Origin: CAIQIA01 sp945861105
GTDB taxonomy: Bacteria; Cyanobacteriota; Cyanobacteriia; PCC-6307; Cyanobiaceae
Direction of reading: 5' to 3'
Assembly: GCA_947488815.1 (NCBI GenBank)
Contig: CANLCC010000006.1
Span: forward strand, 10,858-74,857
Length of the DNA: 64,000 nt
Shown: positions 1 through 7,598 of the stretch, piece by piece
Numbering within the stretch: position 1 is the stretch's first letter
Layout of the letters: every line of letters begins with the position of its first letter
Translations under genes and position numbers: made by a program
The notes under the pieces: model-generated
What the model was told of the DNA's origin: nothing
Seen by the model: the letters and a program-made list of their open reading frames with translations, nothing else
The model's database searches: none

Positions 1-145
1 CCTTGAGGGCCAGCGGCGCTACTGCCGCCATCAGCGCAGCAATGACAAGACCCGGCGGGTGCTGGAGGTGGCCTTCAATCCCGACTGGGCCGAGCGCTAC
101 ATCAGCACCCTGCTGTTCGATGACCCCCCCGAAGCATCGCCATGA
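1..145 (+). CDS. 3' end of an unidentified protein (partial)
   Basis: An open frame enters from the left edge (first full codon at base 2) and ends at TGA 143-145, giving 47 residues that end in PPEASP. The piece is Arg-rich, followed by a Trp/Tyr-containing segment (NPDWAERYI). I do not recognise the family. Its stop overlaps the ATG of the next gene (142-144), so it is probably translationally coupled to the DevB-like gene and may be the first gene of the exporter operon. The N-terminal part lies outside the window. Confidence 0.6.
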   Translation, partial: LEGQRRYCRHQRSNDKTRRVLEVAFNPDWAERYISTLLFDDPPEASP

Positions 146-1146
146 CCTTGACGGCCCCCGGTGACAGCACGGTGACCGCAGACGCGCCAACCCCCGCCCT
201 GGCACCGCTGCCGGACGGTCCGCAGCCACGCCCCCCCTGGCGCCCCCTGGCGCTGGTGCTGCTGCTCGCGGCCCTCACGATCCTCGGCATCAGCGCCGTG
301 CTGCGATCGCGTCCCGGCACGCCCCAGCGATCCGCTGCCAGGTCCGAGCCGGTGGGCCTCCCCGACCCTGCATCGGCGCCTGTCACGGCCCTCGGCCACC
401 TGGAGGCCCTTGGCGATACCCGCCGCCTCGCCGCCCCCAGCGGGCCCATGGGGCAGAGCCCTCGGGTGAGCAGCCTGCTGGTGGAGAAGGGCGACAGCGT
501 CCGGCAGGGTCAGGTGCTGGCCACCTTTGACAGCCGCATCGATGTCGAGGCGGACCGCGCCGTGGCGGCCGCCACCCTCGACACCCTGCAGCAGCGGCTC
601 GCTCTGCTGAGTCAGGACCTGGAGCGCTACGCCGCCCTGCAGCGGGCCGGCGCCGTGTCGGCGCAGGATCTGGAACAACGGCGTCTGAGGGTGCTGGAGC
701 TGGAACAGCAGCTGGTGCAGGCCCGTGCCCAGCTGCGGCGGGAGGACGTGCGGCTGCCCCTCACCGAACTGCGGGCACCGTTTGACGGCACGGTGCTCGA
801 CATTCACGCCCGCAGCGGCGAGCGCCCCGGCGAGAAGGGTGTGCTCGAACTGGCCAGCAGCGCCGGTGTCGAGGCTGTTCTTGAGGTGTACGAAAGCGAC
901 ATTGACCGGGTCCGCCCCGGTCAGAAGGTGGAACTGCGCAGTGAGAACGGCGGGTTCACCGGTCGCCTGCTGGGGCGGGTGCTGCGGATCGACCCGGTCG
1001 TCCGCCAGCGGGAGGTGCTGGCCACCGATCCAACGGCCAACACCGACGCCCGGATTGTCGAGGTGCGGGTCTCCCTTGACCCCGGGGATGCCGCCCGCGT
1101 GCGCCGGCTGCTGGGCCTGAAGCTGATCGCCAAGGTGCTGCCGTGA
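142..1146 (+). CDS. devB: DevB/HlyD-type membrane fusion protein of an ABC exporter
   Basis: 334 residues. A short Pro/Ala-rich cytoplasmic segment precedes one membrane helix at about 34-54. A periplasmic part follows with a long alpha-helical hairpin (about 140-205, rich in Leu/Gln heptads) flanked by lipoyl-like and beta-barrel halves (LRAPFDGTVLD near 210). This is the HlyD/DevB periplasmic adaptor plan. In Anabaena, DevBCA exports heterocyst glycolipid with TolC; unicellular relatives use DevBCA-like exporters for other envelope substrates, so the cargo here is unknown. It overlaps the permease gene by a few bases and forms a three-gene exporter with devC and devA. The start is ATG 142, overlapping the previous stop. 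Confidence 0.88.
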   Translation: MTLTAPGDSTVTADAPTPALAPLPDGPQPRPPWRPLALVLLLAALTILGISAVLRSRPGTPQRSAARSEPVGLPDPASAPVTALGHLEALGDTRRLAAPSGPMGQSPRVSSLLVEKGDSVRQGQVLATFDSRIDVEADRAVAAATLDTLQQRLALLSQDLERYAALQRAGAVSAQDLEQRRLRVLELEQQLVQARAQLRREDVRLPLTELRAPFDGTVLDIHARSGERPGEKGVLELASSAGVEAVLEVYESDIDRVRPGQKVELRSENGGFTGRLLGRVLRIDPVVRQREVLATDPTANTDARIVEVRVSLDPGDAARVRRLLGLKLIAKVLP

Positions 1147-2309
1147 TGCCCTGGGCCCGGCGTCGCATCCCCCTGGCCTGGCTGCTGCTGGTTCGACAGC
1201 CCGTCCGACTGGCCATTGCCCTGGCAGGCATCGGCTTCGCCGGCATCCTCATGTTCATGCAGCTCGGCTTCCGCGACGGGCTGTTTGACGCCAGTGTCGT
1301 CATCCATCGGCTCTTCGACGCCGATCTGGTGCTGGTCAGTCCCCGCACCATGAGTTCGATCAGCATGGCGCCTTTTCCTGAAGGCCGTCTGGTCCAGAGC
1401 CTTGCAGACCCCGAAGTGGCGGCCATGACGCCGGTGCAGTGGGAGTTCGTCCTCTGGCGCAACCCCGAGACCCGCCGCACCCGCTCGATCCTGGCCCTCG
1501 GTTTCGATCCCGAGGACCCGCTGCTGAGCGATCCGTCGGTGCAACGGCAGGCGCCGCTGCTGCGGCTCCCGGGACGGGTGCTGTTCGATGAGCGATCCCG
1601 TCCGGAATTCGGGCCGGTGGCCGCCTGGTTCCGTGCCGGGCGCAGTGTCCAGAGTGAGGTTTCGGGCCAGCGGCTGCGGGTGGCCGGGCTCGTGGCGCTC
1701 GGGCCCTCCTTCGGCGCTGACGGAAACATGCTGGTGAGTCGCGAGACCTTTCGCACCATCGCCCCGCCAGGCAGCCGTGGGGGGATCCAGCTCGGTCTGC
1801 TGCGGTTGCGCCAGGGGGCAGATCCGGCCAGGGTGCAGCAACGGCTTGATGACCAGCTCCCCAGTGACGTGAAGGTCTACACGAAAGAGCAGTTCATCGA
1901 GTTCGAGAAAACCTACTGGCGCACGAGTACGGCCATCGGCTTCATCTTCACCCTCGGTGCGGCCATGGGTTTTGTGGTGGGATGCGTGATTGTGTATCAG
2001 ATTCTCTATGGCGATGTGAGTGATCATCTGCCTGAGTACGCCACCCTCATGGCCATGGGGTATGGACTGGCGGACCTCCTCGGAGTGGTGGCCCGGGAAG
2101 GATTGCTGCTTGCGCTTCTGGGCTACATACCGGCCTATGCCGTGGCCCAGGGCCTCTATGCCCTGATCCGAGATTCGACGCGACTGCCGGTGCTGATGGA
2201 TCCCCAACGGGCAGGCCTCGTCTTTCTGCTGATTCTCAGCATGTGCCTGTTCTCAGCACTGCTGGCCATGCGACGGCTGGCTGACGCCGATCCGGCTGAC
2301 ATTTTCTGA
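1143..2309 (+). CDS. devC: DevC-type ABC exporter permease
   Basis: 388 residues from GTG 1143, or 387 from the adjacent ATG 1146. The topology is that of FtsX/MacB-like permeases: one N-terminal helix (about 20-42), a large extracytoplasmic domain, then three helices at the C-terminus beginning near 262. The end is ADPADIF, typical of DevC proteins. It would form the membrane channel energised by the DevA ATPase and joined to the DevB adaptor. Start overlap with devB indicates translational coupling. The substrate cannot be read from the sequence. Confidence 0.88.
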   Translation: MMPWARRRIPLAWLLLVRQPVRLAIALAGIGFAGILMFMQLGFRDGLFDASVVIHRLFDADLVLVSPRTMSSISMAPFPEGRLVQSLADPEVAAMTPVQWEFVLWRNPETRRTRSILALGFDPEDPLLSDPSVQRQAPLLRLPGRVLFDERSRPEFGPVAAWFRAGRSVQSEVSGQRLRVAGLVALGPSFGADGNMLVSRETFRTIAPPGSRGGIQLGLLRLRQGADPARVQQRLDDQLPSDVKVYTKEQFIEFEKTYWRTSTAIGFIFTLGAAMGFVVGCVIVYQILYGDVSDHLPEYATLMAMGYGLADLLGVVAREGLLLALLGYIPAYAVAQGLYALIRDSTRLPVLMDPQRAGLVFLLILSMCLFSALLAMRRLADADPADIF

Positions 2310-2320
2310 CACCCGTCGCC

Positions 2321-3037
2321 ATGGCTGATCACCGCTCCGCCCATTCCGTGATCGTGGCCCGTGGCCTGTGCCACGCCTACGGCCGGGGCAGCACCCGTCG
2401 CCAGGTGCTGCAGTCGATTGAATTCACCGTCGCCAGCGGTGAGATCGTGCTGCTCACCGGACCATCGGGGTGTGGCAAGACCACCTTGTTGACCCTGATC
2501 GGTGCCCTGCGCTCGGTGCAGCAGGGCGAGCTGGAGGTGCTGGGCGTTCCCCTGCAGAGCGCCGACCGGGAGCGCCGCCGCCGGGTCCGTCGGAGAATCG
2601 GCATGATCTTTCAGGGGCACAACCTGCTGCGCTGCCTGACGGCGGAACAGAACGTGCAGATGGGGGCCGACCTGCTGCCCGGTCTGGCCTACCGCCAGCG
2701 TCGGGCCATCGCCCGCCAGTGGTTGCAGGCCGTCGGGCTCGGGGAGCACCTGCGGCAGTTCCCCCACGACCTTTCAGGAGGTCAGAAACAACGGGTGGCC
2801 ATCGCCCGTGCCCTCGCCGCCCGACCACGGCTGCTGCTGGCCGACGAACCCACGGCTGCCCTGGACGGCCGCACCGGCCGGGAGGTGGTGGAGCTGCTGC
2901 GACAGCTGGCCCGGGAGCAGGGTTGCGGTGTGCTGATGGTGACCCATGACCCCAGGATCCTGGATGTGGCAGACCGGCTGGTGACGATGGAGGACGGCAG
3001 ATTGCTGGCCGGAACCCTGCGTCAGTCCGAACGGTAG
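2321..3037 (+). CDS. devA: DevA-type ABC exporter ATP-binding protein
   Basis: 238 residues containing a complete nucleotide-binding domain: Walker A GPSGCGKTT near residue 47, Q-loop region IFQGHNLL, signature LSGGQKQRVAIARAL, Walker B RLLLADEPTAALD and the switch His in MVTHD. The pattern is that of the LolD/MacB/DevA branch. It starts 11 bases after devC stops and completes a devBCA operon. It powers export through the DevC permease. No substrate-binding protein is nearby, as expected for an exporter. Confidence 0.9.
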   Translation: MADHRSAHSVIVARGLCHAYGRGSTRRQVLQSIEFTVASGEIVLLTGPSGCGKTTLLTLIGALRSVQQGELEVLGVPLQSADRERRRRVRRRIGMIFQGHNLLRCLTAEQNVQMGADLLPGLAYRQRRAIARQWLQAVGLGEHLRQFPHDLSGGQKQRVAIARALAARPRLLLADEPTAALDGRTGREVVELLRQLAREQGCGVLMVTHDPRILDVADRLVTMEDGRLLAGTLRQSER

Positions 3038-3067
3038 AGTGCACGAAGTGCCTGAGTGCAACAGTCC

Positions 3068-3223
3068 ATGGCGAAACGCCGCAATCTCAAACGCGAGAAG
3101 CAGGAGCGCAACCGCGCCTACGCCCGGAAGTTCAAGAAGCGCAAGCTCCGCAACGATGGACGCGGCGAAGGTGCCGGCAACGGTGTGACGGGCACTGCCA
3201 ACAACGGCGGCGCTGCCGATTGA
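3068..3223 (+). CDS. small basic conserved protein (51 aa)
   Basis: ATG 3068 opens a 51-codon frame beginning MAKRRNLKREKQERNRAYAR. The first 30 residues hold about 16 Lys/Arg, and the rest is a Gly/Asn/Ala-rich tail. I recall closely similar unnamed small proteins in picocyanobacteria, but cannot check this here. The composition (a highly basic, probably helical head and a disordered tail) suggests RNA or nucleic acid binding; that is inference. It lies 30 bases after devA and on the same strand, so it may share the devBCA transcript. No cysteine motif or membrane segment is visible. Confidence 0.72.
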   Translation: MAKRRNLKREKQERNRAYARKFKKRKLRNDGRGEGAGNGVTGTANNGGAAD

Positions 3224-3314
3224 CAAACCGGACGAGCAGCGTGGGGCTGTGTCGCCTGGGCGCCTGTGCCAATGCGGGGTCGTTGATTAAGGTGGCGCAG
3301 GTTTTAAACACTTC

Positions 3315-3923
3315 ATGCTGCTCCAACAGCTTTCCCTCGGCGGCCCCGTCATGGTGCCTCTGCTGGCGCTTTCCATTGCGGTTGTCACCATTGCGGTCGA
3401 CCGCTTTCGTTTCTGGCGTCAGCTTGGAACGGCGGGTTCCCCCCGCTGGCAGCGGTTCGAAGCAGAGCTGAGTCAGGGTCAGGCCTCCAGCCTGCAGGCA
3501 TCGGATGGTCCCGTTGGACGGCTGATGGCACGGCTGCGGGAGGCAGGCGGTGAGTCCGATCGCCAGCTCGAGCTCCAGCTGGCCATTCAGAAGGAACGTA
3601 CCTCGATGGCTCGGGGAGAGCGGGTGCTGGAAGCTGCGGCAGCCCTGGGTCCACTGCTCGGCCTGCTCGGCACCGTGACGGGCCTGATGCGGACGTTTTC
3701 CGGCCTCGGGCAACAACGCGACACCGCCGCCTCCGCCACCCTCGCAGCCGCAGGCATTGCCGAGGTGCTGGTGGCCACGGCCATGGGCATCCTTGTGGCG
3801 GTTCTGGCGATCGTCGTTCTGAGGATCAACGCCGCCTACCGACAATCCCAGCTTGCCCTGATGGAGCGGGTGGCCCTGGCCCATGAGCTCAGCCTGCATC
3901 GTCAGGCCGCCAGCCATGGATGA
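3315..3923 (+). CDS. exbB: ExbB/TolQ/MotA-family proton channel protein
   Basis: 202 residues with the three-helix ExbB plan: helix 1 at about 13-32 (PLLALSIAVVTIAVDRF), a cytoplasmic loop, helix 2 at about 97-120 (LGPLLGLLGTVTGLMRTF), and helix 3 at about 146-170 (AGIAEVLVATAMGILVAV). The last two contain the conserved small/Thr residues that line the proton path. It would form the pentameric channel with ExbD subunits. It is the first gene of a cassette with two ExbD-like genes and a TonB-like gene, and overlaps the first exbD by 8 bases. Confidence 0.9.
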   Translation: MLLQQLSLGGPVMVPLLALSIAVVTIAVDRFRFWRQLGTAGSPRWQRFEAELSQGQASSLQASDGPVGRLMARLREAGGESDRQLELQLAIQKERTSMARGERVLEAAAALGPLLGLLGTVTGLMRTFSGLGQQRDTAASATLAAAGIAEVLVATAMGILVAVLAIVVLRINAAYRQSQLALMERVALAHELSLHRQAASHG

Positions 3924-4338
3924 GCTGCACGCCAGTGACCGGTTGGCCCAGCAGTCAGCCGTCACAGGGTTGATCCCCCTTATCGACGTGCTGCTGGTGG
4001 TGCTCACCTTTCTGATGTGGATGTCGGTGTCTCCAGGCGGACCGCCCCAGCCCCAGCAGTCCCAGGCCCGCAAGGCTGCCCCTGATCCCACCCTGCCCCT
4101 GCAGGTGGTGGCACTGTCCCAGACCGGGCGTTGGTTTTTCAACGGCACTCCGACCGCCTACGAGGCGATCACCTCCCGCTTGCGTGCCGACAGTGGCCAG
4201 CCGCGGGCGCCGAGGGTGCTCTTCCTCCCCTCCGATGGTCTCGAGATGGAGACGGTCAGCGAGAGCTACCGGGCCCTGAGGGCCACGGCCGGTGATCGCG
4301 TGCGGCTGCGCATGCCCTCCGAGGATTCCCAGCCATGA
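3916..4338 (+). CDS. exbD: ExbD/TolR-family protein, copy 1
   Basis: 140 residues from ATG 3916, which overlaps the exbB stop; an upstream start at 3883 would put 41 bases inside exbB and is less likely. A single helix (GLIPLIDVLLVVLTFLMW, about 18-35) contains the conserved proton-accepting Asp at residue 24. A periplasmic domain of about 90 residues with the ExbD/TolR fold pattern follows. The next gene is a second, divergent ExbD, and the four-base overlap with it (4335) suggests coupled translation. It probably works with the upstream ExbB to use the proton gradient. Confidence 0.88.
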   Translation: MDELHASDRLAQQSAVTGLIPLIDVLLVVLTFLMWMSVSPGGPPQPQQSQARKAAPDPTLPLQVVALSQTGRWFFNGTPTAYEAITSRLRADSGQPRAPRVLFLPSDGLEMETVSESYRALRATAGDRVRLRMPSEDSQP

Positions 4339-4763
4339 CTGTTCGACGCAGCATCTTCGGTTGGAACAGGCGCGGCCTGGCGGAGACGGGCCACGGTGAT
4401 GACGGCATCGACAGCAACTACTGGCTCCCCCTGGCGGACGTGTTGCTGGTGCTGATCACATTCACGGCCCTGCTGATCCCAGTGCGCATGGGCCGTCTCG
4501 ATCCGGCCGCCGGTTACCTGCCCGTGCGGATCGATCTCGACGGGCAGCCGACCATCCAAGGGGAGCCGGTCCCCATTCACCGCCTGCCGGCCGTCGTGCA
4601 GGCCTACGCCAGCCGCAACCCCCAGGGACGCCTTCGACTCATCCCTGATCCCGAAGCCAGCTGGGGGGTGATGCGTCCCGTGATGCTGATGCTCAAGGAC
4701 TCCCCGACTCCCGTGGAGCTGAGGCTGCCGAACCGGTTGCGCCAGCTGCGCCAGCAGCCCTGA
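4335..4763 (+). CDS. exbD: ExbD/TolR-family protein, copy 2
   Basis: 142 residues. A longer basic N-terminus (about 28 residues) precedes one membrane helix (YWLPLADVLLVLITFTALLI, about 29-48) that keeps the conserved Asp at residue 35. The periplasmic part is short and ends LPNRLRQLRQQP. It is clearly related in plan to the preceding ExbD but very different in sequence, so the pair is not a recent duplication. It overlaps copy 1 by four bases. Both carry the catalytic Asp, so both could be active proton-transfer subunits. Confidence 0.85.
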   Translation: MTVRRSIFGWNRRGLAETGHGDDGIDSNYWLPLADVLLVLITFTALLIPVRMGRLDPAAGYLPVRIDLDGQPTIQGEPVPIHRLPAVVQAYASRNPQGRLRLIPDPEASWGVMRPVMLMLKDSPTPVELRLPNRLRQLRQQP

Positions 4764-4788
4764 CCACCTCTCCCTACCTTCCTGAACC

Positions 4789-5721
4789 GTGGACAAGCAC
4801 CGTCAAGAGGAGATTCTCAGCCGCCTGCGTGAGCTGCGCAGTGAGGGTCTGGAGCGCTGGACCCAGCGGCCTGGCTGGGTCGTTCCCGTCCTGATCGCCA
4901 TCGGTGTCCACCTGGCCATCGGATTGCTGCCCCAGCCAAAGGCCCCAAGACTGGCGGCCGCAGCCAACGCCGGTGATGACACCGGCCATCTGGTCGATGT
5001 GACCCAGCAACTGCTGAGCCAGGACCTGGCCAGCCGCCAGGCCACCACAGGCGACCTGAAACTGCCGGCAGACACCCTGCCGCCGCCGCCCCCTGGGGGT
5101 ACCGCAGACCTCGCCGCCCAGGTGGAGCCCCTGCCTGAGCCCGTGCGCGACGTGCTTCCGGAGAAGGTGCTGGCCGAGGCGGTCACGGCGGCGAACCAGG
5201 CCCCAGAGGCGTCGACGGCCTCTCAGCTCACGAGCGAGACGGCCATGGCCACGACCATCCAGCTGCCCCCCCCCCGGCGGAGCACCCCCGAGGTCAGAAG
5301 GCCCGAACCCGCCACCGCTGCCGCCACCCCTGCTGAACCCAGCGCCTCTGCCCCCGGTGCCGCCGCGTCGGCGCCGACGGCCCCGACGCCGGGCACCACA
5401 CCGACCGCTGGCACTCCCGCGGCGGCCGGCGACGCCGCCCCTGGCGCCACGATCGCGAAGGTCGATACCGCCACGCCGGCGCCACGGCCGGCCGAAGGGC
5501 CATCCCCCCTGGCTCGCCTCTGGGCGGAAGCCCGTCCCGTCTCAGGCCCATCCCTGGAGAACATGCCTGAGAATGCCGAGGTGCGCCAGTCCAGCCTGGA
5601 TGCCCTGAGCAGCGCCGGTCCTGACGTCCAGGACGGAGCTTCGCTCCCCCTCGATGGGGCCACCGTTCAGGTCCGCGTCCAGGGTCCCAGCGTGTATCTG
5701 CTCCGCGTGCCGGGCCCCTGA
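4789..5721 (+). CDS. TonB/TolA-like proline- and alanine-rich protein
   Basis: 310 residues from GTG 4789. A charged cytoplasmic head (1-29) is followed by one membrane helix (about 30-48, VPVLIAIGVHLAIGLLP) containing His41 in the place where TonB and TolA carry a functional transmembrane His. A long Pro/Ala/Thr-rich linker (about 90-230) and a C-terminal segment of about 75 residues follow, with a predicted short beta-rich end (ATVQVRVQGPSVYLLRV). I do not see a recognisable TonB C-terminal domain. Position directly after exbB-exbD-exbD supports a role as the energy-transducing partner. A run of ten C bases (5266-5275) lies in the linker and would frameshift the protein on slippage. Confidence 0.65.
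   Translation: MDKHRQEEILSRLRELRSEGLERWTQRPGWVVPVLIAIGVHLAIGLLPQPKAPRLAAAANAGDDTGHLVDVTQQLLSQDLASRQATTGDLKLPADTLPPPPPGGTADLAAQVEPLPEPVRDVLPEKVLAEAVTAANQAPEASTASQLTSETAMATTIQLPPPRRSTPEVRRPEPATAAATPAEPSASAPGAAASAPTAPTPGTTPTAGTPAAAGDAAPGATIAKVDTATPAPRPAEGPSPLARLWAEARPVSGPSLENMPENAEVRQSSLDALSSAGPDVQDGASLPLDGATVQVRVQGPSVYLLRVPGP
5266..5275 (+). repeat. C10 homopolymer inside the TonB-like gene
   Basis: Ten consecutive C residues lie within the Pro-rich linker codons (reading Leu-Pro-Pro-Pro-Arg). Such tracts are prone to slipped-strand mispairing. A change of one base would remove the C-terminal half of the protein. Whether it varies in the population cannot be seen from one sequence. Confidence 0.7.
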
Positions 5722-5757
5722 GGGTCATCGCCTCCGTTCCCCCCGTTTCCCCTGCCT

Positions 5758-6702
5758 GTGTTCCTGAGCGTCGTCATCCCCACCTACGACCGTCTGCCCA
5801 TCCTCAAGAAGTGTCTTCGGGCCCTCGAAGCCCAGCGCTCCCTGGCCCCCGGTGATGACTTCGAAGTGGTGGTGGTCGATGACGGCTCCACCGACGGGAC
5901 CGTGGACTGGCTCCGGGAGCGGGCTGCAGAGCTTCCCCATGTCAGGCTCGTCTGCCAGGAGCATGGCGGTCCGGCCCTGGGCCGCAACCTCGGTGTGGAG
6001 GTGGCCCGCGGTGACGTGATCGTCTTCATCGACAGCGACCTTGTGGTCGTGCCCGACTTCCTGCGCCACCACGCCCAGCATCTGCGTGACACCTGGGCAC
6101 GCCGGGGTGATCGTCTCTGCTTCACTTATGGCGCCGTGATCAACACCCATAATTTCGAGTCGCCCTCCCATGAACCCCACAAGTTGAGCGATCTTTCGTG
6201 GGCGTATTTCGCCACGGGCAATGTGGCGATCGACCGGGAGGTGCTCCTGGCTTCGGGTCTGTTTGACACCGCCTTCCGCCTTTATGGATGGGAAGATCTG
6301 GAGCTGGGGGAGCGGCTGCGGCAGATGGGGGTGGTGCTGGTGCGCTGTCCTGAGGCCGTCGGTTACCACTGGCATCCCCCCCTCAGCCTCGACCAGGTGC
6401 CCGACCTCATCCGCAAGGAACGTGAACGGGCGCGCATGGGTCTGGTGTTTTACCGCAAACACCCCACCCGCCGCGTGCGCTTCATCATCCAGTACACCCT
6501 GCTGCACCGCTTGCTGTGGGAGCTGCTGACGCTGGGGGGCCTGATCAATGAACGCAGCCTCAGACCCCTGCTGGCCTGGTTGATCCGCCGTGGCCATCCG
6601 GGCTTCGCCATGGAGCTGCTGCGGCTGCCCCTGAACCGTCTTGGGGTCAGGGCCCTGTGGCAGGAGGCGATGGCGGACGGGGGCCGGGCCACCGGCTGGT
6701 AA
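5758..6702 (+). CDS. family 2 glycosyltransferase
   Basis: 314 residues from GTG 5758. The GT-A nucleotide-sugar fold is visible: start FLSVVIPTYDRLPIL, DDGSTDGT at about 41-48, metal-binding DSD at about 92-94 (VIVFIDSDLVV) and an acceptor-site WEDLELGERL motif near 178. No strong membrane helices are apparent, so it is probably a soluble or peripheral inverting transferase acting at the cytoplasmic face. It follows the Exb/TonB-like cassette by 36 bases on the same strand. The sugar and acceptor are unknown; a polysaccharide or lipid-linked glycan is likely. The upstream spacer is pyrimidine-rich with no clear Shine-Dalgarno sequence. Confidence 0.85.
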   Translation: MFLSVVIPTYDRLPILKKCLRALEAQRSLAPGDDFEVVVVDDGSTDGTVDWLRERAAELPHVRLVCQEHGGPALGRNLGVEVARGDVIVFIDSDLVVVPDFLRHHAQHLRDTWARRGDRLCFTYGAVINTHNFESPSHEPHKLSDLSWAYFATGNVAIDREVLLASGLFDTAFRLYGWEDLELGERLRQMGVVLVRCPEAVGYHWHPPLSLDQVPDLIRKERERARMGLVFYRKHPTRRVRFIIQYTLLHRLLWELLTLGGLINERSLRPLLAWLIRRGHPGFAMELLRLPLNRLGVRALWQEAMADGGRATGW

Positions 6703-6751
6703 GTTGAGGACGTTCCTTTTCTTCCGCACACCCGCGCGTTTCGGGTGAGCT

Positions 6752-6781
6752 GCCCGCCGGACCCCTGTCCGAGCCGCGGGC
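6752..6781 (+). promoter_or_regulatory. leader hairpin upstream of rpsB
   Basis: Two consecutive perfect stems stack on one another: 6752-6757 pairs with 6776-6781 (6 bp, all G/C) and 6758-6762 pairs with 6767-6771 (5 bp), closed by a CCCT loop (6763-6766) and with a four-base bulge (6772-6775). It ends 43 bases before the rpsB ATG. It could be the terminator of the glycosyltransferase gene (there is no T-run) or an S2 autoregulatory leader of the kind known from other bacteria. I cannot choose between them from sequence alone. Confidence 0.45.
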
Positions 6782-6824
6782 GGTTCCCTCAGCGGGTGGT
6801 GGCCAACCCGAAACCCCCTCAACC

Positions 6825-7544
6825 ATGGCTGTTGTCACGCTCGCCGAGATGATGGAGGCTGGCGCCCACTTCGGGCACCAGACCCGCCGCTGGAATCCCA
6901 AGATGCAGCGGTACATCTATTGCGCCCGAAATGGCGTTCACATCATTGATCTGGTGCAGACCGCCGTCTGCATGAACAACGCCTACAAATGGGTTCGCAG
7001 TGCCTCCCGGTCAGGCAAGCGTTTCCTGTTTGTCGGCACCAAGAAGCAGGCTGCCGAAGTGATCGCCCAGGAGGCCGGTCGCTGCGGTGCCAGCTATGTC
7101 AACCAGCGTTGGCTGGGGGGCATGCTCACCAACTGGACCACCATGCGGGCCCGGATTGATCGCCTCAAGGACCTGGAGCGCATGGAAAGCTCGGGTGCCA
7201 TCGCCATGCGTCCGAAGAAGGAAGCGGCCGTTCTGCGCAGGGAGCTGGAGCGTCTGCAGAAGTACCTGGGTGGCCTCAAGAACATGCGTCGGCTGCCGGA
7301 CGTGGTGCTGCTGGTGGATCAGAAGCGGGAATACAACGCTGTGCTCGAGTGCCAGAAACTGGACATTCCTCTGGTTTCGATGCTTGACACCAACTGCGAT
7401 CCAGATCTCTGCGATGTCCCCATTCCCTGCAATGATGACGCCGTGCGTTCGGTTCAGCTGGTGGTCAGTCGCCTGGCCGATGCGATCAACGAGGGTCGCC
7501 ACGGTGCCCATGACCAGGGCGACGACGGGGACGAGGACGTCTGA
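6825..7544 (+). CDS. rpsB: 30S ribosomal protein S2
   Basis: 239 residues, the usual size for S2. The N-terminus (TLAEMMEAGAHFGHQTRRW NP) and internal motifs (GTKKQAAEVIAQEA, QRWLGGMLTNW, PDVVLLVDQKREYNAVLEC) are diagnostic. S2 binds late in small-subunit assembly near the anti-Shine-Dalgarno end of 16S rRNA, between the head and body. The acidic C-terminal tail (GDDGDEDV) is typical of cyanobacterial S2. It is followed by tsf at a 54-base pyrimidine-rich gap, the standard bacterial rpsB-tsf pair, and is preceded by a leader hairpin. Confidence 0.97.
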   Translation: MAVVTLAEMMEAGAHFGHQTRRWNPKMQRYIYCARNGVHIIDLVQTAVCMNNAYKWVRSASRSGKRFLFVGTKKQAAEVIAQEAGRCGASYVNQRWLGGMLTNWTTMRARIDRLKDLERMESSGAIAMRPKKEAAVLRRELERLQKYLGGLKNMRRLPDVVLLVDQKREYNAVLECQKLDIPLVSMLDTNCDPDLCDVPIPCNDDAVRSVQLVVSRLADAINEGRHGAHDQGDDGDEDV

Positions 7545-7598
7545 CGGTTTCTCCCCCCTCCGCTGCCCCCCACCCTCCCATTCTTCTCCCCTCCTGAC

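Noticed and set aside
3283..3310. TTGATT and TAAACA as a promoter for exbB.
   Set aside because: The -10 would lie directly before the ATG (3315), leaving no room for a transcript start upstream of it.
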